A stretch of DNA of 6,004 bases, from the NCBI GenBank assembly GCA_031119155.1, contig JAVHYH010000189.1, positions 1-6,004 of the forward strand. The letters run 5' to 3'. How positions within the stretch are numbered: the first letter of the stretch is position 1; every line of letters begins with the position of its first letter. This DNA is from Brevundimonas sp. Lineage in GTDB: Bacteria; Pseudomonadota; Alphaproteobacteria; Caulobacterales; Caulobacteraceae. This document shows positions 1 to 6,004 of this stretch, one piece after another. The notes under the pieces were generated by a model that made no database searches, had not been told where the DNA came from, and saw nothing but the letters and a program-made list of their open reading frames with translations. The position numbers and the translations under genes are program-made.

Positions 1-591
1 GTCGGCGATGTCGCCGTCCATCGAATAGACGCTCTCGAAGGCGATCAGCTTGGGCGCGTCGGCGGGCGCGGCCTGCAGCAGGGCCTCGAGGTGTTCGAGG
101 TCGTTGTGGGCGAAGATGTGCCGCTCGCCGCCGCCGTGGCGGATGCCCGCGATCATCGAGGCGTGGTTCAGCGAATCCGAGAAGGTGATCAGGCCCGGCA
201 GGATCTTCTGCAGGGTCGACAGGGCGGCCTCGTTGGCGACATAGCCCGAGGTGAACAGAAGCGCGGCTTCCTTCTGGTGCCAGCTGGCCAGCTCGGCCTC
301 GAGGTCCACCGCCGAACGGGTGGTGCCCGAGATGTTGCGGGTGCCGCCGGCGCCGGCGCCGACCTCGTCGATCTCGGTCTGCATGGCCTCCAGCACCGCC
401 GGGTGCTGGCCCATGCCGAGGTAGTCGTTCGAGCACCAGACCACGACATCCTGCTCGGACCCGTCCTCGCGGCGACGCTTGGCCAGCGGGAACTGGCCAC
501 GGACGCGTTTCAGGTCGGCGAAGACGCGATAGCGCCCCTCCCCCTTCACCTGCTCAACGGCGGTCTCGAATGCGGCCTTGTAGTCGAACAA
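1..591 (-). CDS. hemA: 5-aminolevulinate synthase, N-terminal half (partial, runs off left edge)
   Basis: PLP-dependent enzyme of the C4 (Shemin) pathway that condenses glycine with succinyl-CoA to give 5-aminolevulinate, the first committed step of heme synthesis in the cytoplasm of alphaproteobacteria. The visible 197 residues, about half of the usual ~400, begin MFDYKAAFE. They carry GRYRVFADL (19-27), WCSNDYLGMGQHP (52-64), the glycine-rich GAGAGGTRNISGTT (78-91), LFTSGYVANEAALS (112-125), SDSLNHASMI (138-147, His143 expected to stack on PLP) and AFESVYSMDGD (184-194). The PLP lysine lies beyond the edge. The start is set at a TTG (589-591), because the family normally begins at (M)(F)DY and no in-frame ATG lies near. 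Another in-frame TTG at 616-618 would add nine residues. Neither has a strong Shine-Dalgarno; a CAGGG abuts the first. A Fur-box-like repeat lies about 100 bp upstream. Confidence 0.95.
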   Translation of the reverse strand, partial: MFDYKAAFETAVEQVKGEGRYRVFADLKRVRGQFPLAKRRREDGSEQDVVVWCSNDYLGMGQHPAVLEAMQTEIDEVGAGAGGTRNISGTTRSAVDLEAELASWHQKEAALLFTSGYVANEAALSTLQKILPGLITFSDSLNHASMIAGIRHGGGERHIFAHNDLEHLEALLQAAPADAPKLIAFESVYSMDGDIAD

Positions 592-691
592 CCCTGCGGC
601 TCGTCTGGTCTTTGACAACTGCGGGGTATGTGCGCCCCGGGCCGGCGAAAGTCTATCCGAAGGACAGGCTAAATCGCCGCAACCTGCTAAT

Positions 692-711
692 TGATAACGG
701 TTCTCAGTATC
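692..711. promoter_or_regulatory. Fur-box-like operator upstream of hemA
   Basis: The 15-mer TGATAACGGTTCTCA (692-706) is a 7-1-7 inverted repeat: TGATAAC and the reverse complement of GTTCTCA (TGAGAAC) agree at 6 of 7 positions. The overlapping 19-mer GATAACGGTTCTCAGTATC (693-711) matches the classical E. coli Fur box at 14 of 19 positions by eye. It lies in the 175-bp gap between hemA and the next minus-strand gene, about 100 bp before the proposed hemA start. Iron-responsive control of 5-aminolevulinate synthase would make physiological sense, but the regulator (Fur or a paralogue) and its sign are inferences. I could not assign -35/-10 boxes for hemA with confidence. Confidence 0.55.
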
Positions 712-727
712 GATCGTGCGCATGAGC

Positions 728-746
728 GATCCTCTCTCGAAGGATC
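728..746 (-). terminator. Weak stem-loop downstream of the 3-hydroxyisobutyrate dehydrogenase gene
   Basis: GATCCT (728-733) and AGGATC (741-746) form a 6-bp inverted repeat around a 7-nt loop, 20 bp beyond the dehydrogenase stop codon. The stem is short and no T-run follows on the minus strand, so it is at best a weak terminator. It could equally be part of the hemA upstream region. Confidence 0.22.
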
Positions 747-766
747 TTGCCACGCCTTGCGATGGA

Positions 767-1672
767 TCAAGACTTGGGCAAATCGTCCAACTTGCCGCGC
801 AGCATCTGAAGGATGGCCGAGAAGTCGCTGCCGCCGTAGCCGAGGCCGTTGAACATCTGGAACAGGGCCTCGGTCTGGGCGCCCAGGGGGGTCGAGGCGC
901 CGGACTTGGCGGCGGCGTCCTGGGCCAGTTTCAGGTCCTTCAGCATCATGGCGGCGGCGAAACCGCCCTCATAATTGCGGTTGGACGGCGCGGTCGGCAC
1001 CGGGCCGGGCCAGGGGTAGTAGGTGGTGGTCGACCAGCTCTGGCCCGAGGATTTGGCGACGATGTCGAACATCTTCACCGGGTCGAGGCCCAGCTTCTCG
1101 GCCAGACCGATGGCCTCGCAGGTGCCCAGCATGGTGATGCCGAGGATCATGTTGTTGCAGATCTTGGCCGCCTGCCCCGCCCCGTGATCCCCCGCGCGGA
1201 ACGCAGCCCGGCTCATGGGTTCAAGAGCCGCCTCGATGCGGGCGAAGTCAGGCTCGTCGCAGCCGACCATGAAGGCCAGGGTTCCGGCGTCCGCCGCCAT
1301 GGTGCCGCCCGAGACGGGGGCGTCGGCGAAGGCGTAGCCCGCCTCCTTCGCCAGACCGGCGACCTTGCGGGCGGTGTCCACGTCGATGGTCGAACAGTCC
1401 AGCAGCAGGGCCGAGGACGGCGCGGCGCCGATGATCTGCTCGGAATAGACCTTCAGCACATGCGGGCCGGCGGGCAGCATGGTGATGACGATATCGGCGC
1501 CCTTCACCGCCTCGGCGACGGAGGCGACCGGGGTGCAGCCCGCGGCGGCGGCGCGGTCCAGCGCGGCCTGCGACAGGTCGAAGGCGAGGACGGCATGACC
1601 CGCCTTCGCCTGATTGGCGGCCATGCCCCCGCCCATGTTGCCCAGGCCGATGAAGGCGATGGTGGTGGTCAT
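767..1672 (-). CDS. mmsB: 3-hydroxyisobutyrate dehydrogenase
   Basis: NAD-dependent cytosolic enzyme oxidising 3-hydroxyisobutyrate to methylmalonate semialdehyde, late in valine catabolism. The 301-residue length is normal for the family. The N-terminal Rossmann motif FIGLGNMGGGMAAN (7-20) matches the family signature. DCSTIDVDTA (92-101) and the substrate-binding loop DAPVSGGTMAADAGTL (117-132) follow. The catalytic segment GAGQAAKICNNM (164-175) holds Lys170 and Asn174. The C-terminal helical domain contains MLKDLKLA (243-250). Together these favour 3-hydroxyisobutyrate dehydrogenase over tartronate semialdehyde reductase or glyoxylate reductase, its closest relatives. The ATG has a Shine-Dalgarno GGGAG (forward 1680-1684) 7 nt upstream, which can pair with an upstream CTCCCT. 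A hydrolase and a dehydrogenase of the same pathway lie upstream on the same strand, supporting the assignment. Confidence 0.93.
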   Translation of the reverse strand: MTTTIAFIGLGNMGGGMAANQAKAGHAVLAFDLSQAALDRAAAAGCTPVASVAEAVKGADIVITMLPAGPHVLKVYSEQIIGAAPSSALLLDCSTIDVDTARKVAGLAKEAGYAFADAPVSGGTMAADAGTLAFMVGCDEPDFARIEAALEPMSRAAFRAGDHGAGQAAKICNNMILGITMLGTCEAIGLAEKLGLDPVKMFDIVAKSSGQSWSTTTYYPWPGPVPTAPSNRNYEGGFAAAMMLKDLKLAQDAAAKSGASTPLGAQTEALFQMFNGLGYGGSDFSAILQMLRGKLDDLPKS

Positions 1673-1679
1673 GGCGCGT

Positions 1680-1701
1680 CTCCCTTTTGATTTTGAGGGA
1701 G
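1680..1701 (-). promoter_or_regulatory. Hairpin overlapping the mmsB ribosome-binding site
   Basis: In the leader of the dehydrogenase mRNA, CTCCCT (reverse complement of 1696-1701) can pair perfectly with AGGGAG (reverse complement of 1680-1685), enclosing a 10-nt A-rich loop. The second arm is the Shine-Dalgarno itself, so the fold would hide the ribosome-binding site. The stem is only 6 bp, and polypurine/polypyrimidine complementarity of this sort can arise by chance. Confidence 0.3.
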
Positions 1702-1737
1702 GGTTAGCGGGCGATGTCGGCGAAGGCCAGAAGGAAC

Positions 1738-2532
1738 CTAGATCGGCTTGCGGAAGCGGTAGACGAACCGGTCGGTCTTGCCGCGAATGCTTTCGTCGAA
1801 GACCGACAGGGTGTGGTCGTCGGACGGGACGCGGACCGCGCCGGACTCGCCGTCGAAGATGAAGCCCGCCGCCTCCACCTGGCGACGCAGTTCGGCGGCT
1901 TCGATCCGGTGCAGGGTGCCCGCGACCGAGATGCCCGCGCCGGGCGCCGCCTGATGGTCGAGGATGACGTAGAGACCGCCCGGCTTCAGCACCTCGAACA
2001 CCCGGCGGTTCATCGCCGCCACATCCACGCCGAAGCGGGGGATGGTGAAGTCGTGGTACTCCTCCCCCATGAAGACGACGTCCAGCGGCTCATCGAAGGT
2101 CATGGTTTCCAGCGCGCCGGTGACGCGGGTGGTGTTGGAATAGGTCGAGGCCAGACGGTCGGCGAAGGCGTTCTCGCGACCGGCGGTCTGGTTCGGCACG
2201 AAGGCATAGACCCGGCCGCCCGCGCCGACCGCCGGAGCGAACAGCCGGGTGAAATAGCCTTCCTCGGGCCGGATGTCGGCGATGGCGTGGCCGGGCTGCA
2301 GGTTCATCATGGCCAGCATGTCGGCGGGCTTGCGCAGCGGGTCGCGGGCGACCTCCTCCGGCAGGCGACGGCTGTCCGACAGGGCGGCGGCGTAGCGGCC
2401 TTCCGGCGTCGCCTGCACGGCGGGGCTGGTCGCCGGAGCGATGATGGTCCGCTCGGCGGTGTCGCTGGCGATGATCACACAGCCCGACAGGGCGACGGCG
2501 CAGACGGTGGCGAGGACGACGGTACGCAGCAT
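1738..2532 (-). CDS. Lipoprotein with class I methyltransferase-like fold (predicted methyltransferase, COG4798-like)
   Basis: A 264-residue protein with a signal peptide ending in a lipobox, LSGC (15-18), so Cys18 should be lipidated and the protein membrane-anchored outside the cytoplasm. The mature part resembles the predicted-methyltransferase family: RKPADMLAMMNLQPGHAIADI (67-87), EGYFTRLFA (91-99), GAGGRVYAF (103-111), DVVFMGEEYHDF (151-162), EVLKPGGLYVILDHQAAPG (180-198) and a closing DRFVYRFRKP (254-263). The motif I position, normally a glycine-rich DxxPGGGYFT, reads DIRPEEGYFT here; two glycines are replaced by glutamates, so SAM binding is doubtful. No substrate is known to me. A strong Shine-Dalgarno (GGAGG, forward 2538-2542) 5 nt before the ATG fixes the start. 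It lies between two valine-pathway genes with 66-bp and 65-bp gaps and is probably co-transcribed, but nothing in its sequence ties it to valine. Confidence 0.8.
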   Translation of the reverse strand: MLRTVVLATVCAVALSGCVIIASDTAERTIIAPATSPAVQATPEGRYAAALSDSRRLPEEVARDPLRKPADMLAMMNLQPGHAIADIRPEEGYFTRLFAPAVGAGGRVYAFVPNQTAGRENAFADRLASTYSNTTRVTGALETMTFDEPLDVVFMGEEYHDFTIPRFGVDVAAMNRRVFEVLKPGGLYVILDHQAAPGAGISVAGTLHRIEAAELRRQVEAAGFIFDGESGAVRVPSDDHTLSVFDESIRGKTDRFVYRFRKPI

Positions 2533-2598
2533 GGCTTCCTCCAGAAGACGCGCTGATACGCCGCCGATTTCAGGCCGGATGCAAGGGCTTCCCGACGA

Positions 2599-3651
2599 TC
2601 AGGCCAGCGGCGCCCAGGCCTCATCCTCCGGCAGCGGCGCGAACAGGGCGTCCAGGGTCGCGTCGGTGACGCCTGACAGGTCGGCGGGCGACCATTTCGG
2701 CGCGTTGTCCTTGTCGACGATGACGGCGCGGACACCTTCCTGGAAATCATGGGTGGAGACGACACGGCCGCCGAGCGCGAACTCCATCGCCATATTGTCG
2801 GCGAAGCTGTCCAGTTTGGCGCCGAGCCGCATCTGGCGCAGGGAGACCTTCAGCGACTGCGGCGACTTGGTCTTCAGCGTGGCGAGCTGGGCCAGCGCCC
2901 ATTCGGAGCCGTCGGCCGCCAGCGCGGCGAAGATTTCCTCGACCGTGTCGAAGGCGAACAGGCGGTCGATGGCCTCCAGATGCGCCTCGATCGGCGCCTC
3001 GCCCGGATCGTCCTCCAGCCCGTCGGCCACGTCGGTGGGATAGGCCGGATCGGCGGACAGGATGGCGCGGAAGGCCTCCAGCGCGTCGGTCGGCAGATAG
3101 TGGGTGTGGATGCCCAGGAAGACGGTGTCCGCCGCCTTCAGACGCGCGCCGGTCAGGGCGAGCCAGATCCCCGTCTGTCCCGGCAGGCGCGGCAGGAACC
3201 AGCCGCCGCCGACATCCGGGAACAGGCCGATGCCGGTTTCGGGCATGGCGTAGGTGGTGCGCTCGGTGGCGATGCGGACCGTGGCGGGCTCGGAGATGCC
3301 GACGCCGCCGCCCATGACGATGCCGTCCACGAGGGCCGTCACCGGCTTGGGATAGTCGAACAGCAGGTGGTTCAGCTGATACTCCAGCCGGAAGAAGGCC
3401 TTCGCCTCCGAGGCGTCCCCCGCCCCGCTCTCGGCGATCATGCGGATGTCGCCGCCGGCGCAGAAGCCGCGCTCGCCCGAATGGTCGATCAGGACCGACT
3501 TCACCGCCGCATCCTCGCGCCAGGCCAGCAGGGCGTCGATCATCGCCTGACACATCGCCTTGTTCAGCGCGTGCAGGGCCTTGGGCCGGTTCAGGGTGAT
3601 GATCCCGACGCCGGAAGAGACGCGGGTGAGGATTTCGGCTTCGTCGGTCAT
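2599..3651 (-). CDS. 3-hydroxyisobutyryl-CoA hydrolase
   Basis: Crotonase-superfamily thioesterase that frees 3-hydroxyisobutyrate from its CoA ester in valine degradation. Its 350 residues match hydrolases of this type and exceed the ~260 of plain enoyl-CoA hydratases. Motifs in order: GIITLNRPKALHALN (16-30), the oxyanion-hole segment RGFCAGGDIR (61-70), DGIVMGGGVGIS (109-120), MPETGIGLFPDVGGGWFLPRL (136-156) with expected catalytic Glu138 and Asp146, KSPQSLKVS (262-270), and the hydrolase-typical tail DFQEGVRAVIVDKDNAPKW (302-320). The last two separate it from enoyl-CoA hydratase. The ATG lies 9 nt after the toxin stop codon, which is in frame, so the start cannot lie further upstream. 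No Shine-Dalgarno is visible before it (TCCCGGCGC), which suggests translational coupling to the toxin gene. Its product is the substrate of the dehydrogenase encoded at 767-1672. Confidence 0.93.
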   Translation of the reverse strand: MTDEAEILTRVSSGVGIITLNRPKALHALNKAMCQAMIDALLAWREDAAVKSVLIDHSGERGFCAGGDIRMIAESGAGDASEAKAFFRLEYQLNHLLFDYPKPVTALVDGIVMGGGVGISEPATVRIATERTTYAMPETGIGLFPDVGGGWFLPRLPGQTGIWLALTGARLKAADTVFLGIHTHYLPTDALEAFRAILSADPAYPTDVADGLEDDPGEAPIEAHLEAIDRLFAFDTVEEIFAALAADGSEWALAQLATLKTKSPQSLKVSLRQMRLGAKLDSFADNMAMEFALGGRVVSTHDFQEGVRAVIVDKDNAPKWSPADLSGVTDATLDALFAPLPEDEAWAPLA

Positions 3652-3660
3652 GCGCCGGGA

Positions 3661-4077
3661 TTAGCCGCGAAGATCGAAGACGGGAAGCCCGGCGGCGGTC
3701 GCGGCGGTCAGAAGACCACCGTCACGAGAGGCGACGACGCCGTCAATCTGCATCGCCAGCCATAGATAGCCGGCGTCGAACAGGCTCAATCCACGAGACG
3801 CCGCGATGGCGGCGAGCGCGCGAACGTCATTCCGTCCCACCGGAGGGGCAATCGCAATCCGGAAGCTGTCCAGAACGGTGAAGGCTTCCGCCAGACTGAA
3901 CCGGGGTTCACGGCGGGTCTGGCGTACGAGCAGGTTTCCCAGCTCCCACTGGAAAACGTAGGGCGCGGCGGGCTCGAAATCCTCAAGTCGGTCCAGAAGG
4001 TCCATCGCGGATCGCGTCGCCTGTGACGCCAGCAGCCAGGACGCCGCCGCCGAGGCGTCAACGATCAGTTTCGTCAC
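3661..4077 (-). CDS. vapC: PIN-domain ribonuclease toxin, VapC type
   Basis: A 138-residue single PIN domain, the usual VapC toxin size. The four conserved acidic residues that bind the catalytic metal are present: Asp7 in LIVDASAAASWLL, Glu45 in QWELGNLL, Asp101 in LSLFDAGYLWLA and Asp119 in ASRDGGL. VapC toxins are endoribonucleases, commonly cutting tRNA or rRNA and held inactive by the partner antitoxin; the target here cannot be read from sequence. The start is GTG (4075-4077), 20 nt inside the end of the antitoxin gene, with GAAGG 9 nt upstream. The overlap implies coupled translation of the pair. One 60-base stretch sampled inside the gene (3841-3900) is 60% G+C against 68% in the adjacent hydrolase gene (3301-3360), mildly consistent with acquisition. 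All key residues are intact, so the toxin appears functional. Confidence 0.9.
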   Translation of the reverse strand: MTKLIVDASAAASWLLASQATRSAMDLLDRLEDFEPAAPYVFQWELGNLLVRQTRREPRFSLAEAFTVLDSFRIAIAPPVGRNDVRALAAIAASRGLSLFDAGYLWLAMQIDGVVASRDGGLLTAATAAGLPVFDLRG

Positions 4078-4321
4078 GCGCGATGGCCTTCAGCTCTTCC
4101 CACGACAGGGCGGCCCATTCCGGGTCTGGCGCCTGCTTGTCCCTGAAGGCCCGGGCGCGTTCCGCGACGCCCGAAGTTTCCACATGACGGTCGGCGTGCT
4201 CGCGCTCCAGCCGCGCGACCGCCTTGCCGTGACGCGTGATCACGACGACCTCCCCCGCCTCGACCGCATCGAGCAGGGCCGAGAGGTTGGTCTTGGCTTC
4301 GAGAACGCCGACGGTCCGCAT
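4058..4321 (-). CDS. Type II antitoxin, Phd/YefM family
   Basis: An 87-residue protein with the N-terminal Phd/YefM DNA-binding fold: VGVLEAKTNLSALLDAVEAGEVVVITRHGKAVARL (4-38) has the family's xxAKxxLSxLLDxVExGExVxITRxGKxVArL pattern. The charged C-terminal part (39-87), including DPEWAALSWEELKAI, should be the flexible segment that wraps the toxin. Phd-type antitoxins paired with PIN toxins are a known combination. The protein is expected to neutralise the overlapping VapC and, with it, repress its own promoter at the palindrome just upstream. The ATG is preceded by AGGA 8 nt upstream, inside that palindrome. Some annotations would name it vapB by partner; I leave the symbol blank because the fold is Phd rather than AbrB or RHH. 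Confidence 0.88.
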   Translation of the reverse strand: MRTVGVLEAKTNLSALLDAVEAGEVVVITRHGKAVARLEREHADRHVETSGVAERARAFRDKQAPDPEWAALSWEELKAIARDETDR

Positions 4322-4328
4322 GGCGAAA

Positions 4329-4354
4329 ATCCTGACCAGAATTCTGGTCAGGAT
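4329..4354. promoter_or_regulatory. 26-bp perfect palindrome, probable toxin-antitoxin operator
   Basis: The 26 bases are identical to their own reverse complement; each half, reading inward, is ATCCTGACCAGAA. The site ends 8 bp before the antitoxin ATG. It covers the candidate -10 box and, in its start-proximal end, the antitoxin Shine-Dalgarno (AGGA). Phd-family antitoxins bind palindromes at their own promoters, so this is the expected autoregulatory operator. Confidence 0.8.
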
Positions 4355-4370
4355 ATCACAGGTCGGTCAA
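4341..4370 (-). promoter_or_regulatory. Candidate promoter of the toxin-antitoxin pair
   Basis: On the minus strand a -35 box TTGACC (reverse complement of 4365-4370, 5 of 6 consensus) is followed after 18 nt by CAGAAT (reverse complement of 4341-4346, 4 of 6). The -10 lies at the centre of the palindromic operator. Transcription would start near 4334-4337 and give a very short leader. The promoter sits in the 54-bp gap after the acyl-CoA dehydrogenase stop codon, so it may also feed the hydrolase and genes beyond. Confidence 0.5.
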
Positions 4371-4375
4371 AACAG

Positions 4376-5515
<1,140 letters not shown>

Positions 5516-5554
5516 GGGGTGTTTCCTCGAGTCTTTTGCGGGCTTCTATCTGAA

Positions 5555-5613
5555 CCCCTCTCCCGAGGGGAGAGGGAGGGGCCCGCTCGCGACAGCGAGT
5601 GGGAGGGTGAGGG
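5555..5613 (+). repeat. REP-like double-hairpin repeat, copy 1
   Basis: Two adjacent hairpins. The first has CCCTCTCCC (5556-5564) pairing with GGGAGAGGG (5568-5576) around the loop GAG. The second has CCCGCTCGC (5582-5590) pairing with GCGAGTGGG (5595-5603), including one G-T wobble, around GACA. A conserved tail AGGGTGAGGG (5604-5613) follows. The layout matches dispersed extragenic palindromic repeats common between genes in GC-rich Proteobacteria. It recurs in reverse orientation at 5642-5699. Confidence 0.75.
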
Positions 5614-5641
5614 CTTCGTCGCCTCGTGATTACAAACCGGT

Positions 5642-5699
5642 CCCCCTCATCCTCCCACGCCTTCGGCGCGGGCCCCTCCTTCTCCCGATGGGAGAAGGC
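5642..5699 (-). repeat. REP-like double-hairpin repeat, copy 2 (inverted)
   Basis: Read on the minus strand it repeats copy 1 in the same order. It opens with a 9-bp hairpin, CCTTCTCCC (5678-5686) with GGGAGAAGG (5690-5698) around a 3-nt loop. A shared AGGGGCCCGC follows, then a second imperfect hairpin with its loop near 5662-5664, then GTGGGAGGATGAGGGG. The outer stem differs from copy 1 by compensated changes (CCCTCTCCC/GGGAGAGGG against CCTTCTCCC/GGGAGAAGG). Its right end lies only 16 bp before the hemB start. Confidence 0.75.
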
Positions 5700-5715
5700 G
5701 AGTACAGACGCCGCC

Positions 5716-6004
5716 ATGACCCAGCCCTTCCCGCCCGCCGCCTTCCCCTACGCCCGTCCGCGTCGCCTGCGCTCCAGCCCCTGGGTGCGTCGTCTGGTGG
5801 CCGAGACCACGCTGACGCCGGCCGATCTGGTCTGGCCGCTGATCGTGCATGACGGGAAGGAAGACCGGGTCCCGGTGGCCTCGATGCCGGGCGTGTCACG
5901 CCTGTCGCCCAGGGCCGCCGCGGAGGCCGCAAAGGAGGCCCGCGATCTGGGCATTCCGCTGGTCGCCCTGTTCCCCAATGTGGACGGCGCGGTCAAGGAT
6001 AGCG
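5716..6004 (+). CDS. hemB: Porphobilinogen synthase (5-aminolevulinate dehydratase), N-terminal part (partial, runs off right edge)
   Basis: Condenses two 5-aminolevulinate molecules to porphobilinogen, the second step of heme synthesis, in the cytoplasm. The 96 visible residues, of about 330 expected, show the family N-terminus: YARPRRLRSSPWVRRLVAETTLTPADLVWPLIVHDG (12-47), the conserved VASMPGVSRLSPRAAAEAAKEARDLGIPLVALFP (54-87), then NVDGAVKDS at the edge. The active-site lysines and metal-binding residues lie outside the window. The ATG at 5716 fits the family start. No convincing Shine-Dalgarno is seen at normal spacing; the nearest purine-rich segments (GAGAAGG at 5692-5698, GGCGAG just after) belong to or abut the repeat. 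It is divergent from the acyl-CoA dehydrogenase gene, with 200 bp between the two starts. Confidence 0.95.
   Translation, partial: MTQPFPPAAFPYARPRRLRSSPWVRRLVAETTLTPADLVWPLIVHDGKEDRVPVASMPGVSRLSPRAAAEAAKEARDLGIPLVALFPNVDGAVKDS

Noticed and set aside
716..1690. 324-codon plus-strand open frame opposite the 3-hydroxyisobutyrate dehydrogenase gene
   Set aside because: Mirror of a well-supported gene; low-complexity composition and no family resemblance.
1714..2556. 280-codon plus-strand open frame opposite the lipoprotein gene
   Set aside because: Shadow frame. The minus-strand reading has a signal peptide, a lipobox and a strong Shine-Dalgarno.
2749..3765. 338-codon plus-strand open frame opposite the hydrolase gene
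   Set aside because: Shadow frame. The minus-strand protein has full crotonase-family motifs, while this one has none.
5556..5603. The repeat hairpins as rho-independent terminators
   Set aside because: They lie upstream of two divergent genes rather than after one, and no T-run follows any of the stems.

Overview
The window is GC-rich (sampled 60-base lines run about 60-68% G+C) and reads as chromosomal DNA of an alphaproteobacterium. The C4-pathway 5-aminolevulinate synthase begins MFDYKAAFE, and this, with the overall style of the proteins, best fits Caulobacterales (Caulobacter/Brevundimonas-like). That placement rests on recognition, not on a search.

Six complete and two partial genes are visible. 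All but the last are on the minus strand. Read in their direction of transcription, from the right: an isobutyryl-CoA dehydrogenase-like acyl-CoA dehydrogenase (5515-4376); a Phd/YefM-type antitoxin (4321-4058) overlapping a PIN-domain VapC-type toxin (4077-3661); 3-hydroxyisobutyryl-CoA hydrolase (3651-2599); a methyltransferase-like lipoprotein (2532-1738); 3-hydroxyisobutyrate dehydrogenase (1672-767); and the N-terminal half of hemA (591 to the left edge). On the plus strand, hemB starts at 5716 and runs off the right edge.

Three of the enzymes act in the distal valine pathway: isobutyryl-CoA to methacrylyl-CoA, 3-hydroxyisobutyryl-CoA to 3-hydroxyisobutyrate, and 3-hydroxyisobutyrate to methylmalonate semialdehyde. 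The hydratase between the first two is not in the window. The toxin-antitoxin pair sits inside this cluster. Its promoter lies on a perfect 26-bp palindrome, and the hydrolase starts 9 nt after the toxin stop codon without a visible Shine-Dalgarno, so an autoregulated toxin-antitoxin promoter may drive a valine-catabolic gene. The block is flanked by the genes for the first two steps of heme synthesis, hemA and hemB.

Non-coding features: a Fur-box-like inverted repeat upstream of hemA (692-711); a hairpin that could hide the ribosome-binding site of the 3-hydroxyisobutyrate dehydrogenase gene (1680-1701); the toxin-antitoxin operator (4329-4354); and two inverted copies of a REP-like double-hairpin repeat filling most of the 200-bp divergent gap between the acyl-CoA dehydrogenase gene and hemB (5555-5699). 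No tRNA, rRNA, CRISPR array or transposase is visible. The long plus-strand open frames opposite the minus-strand genes are high-GC shadows.
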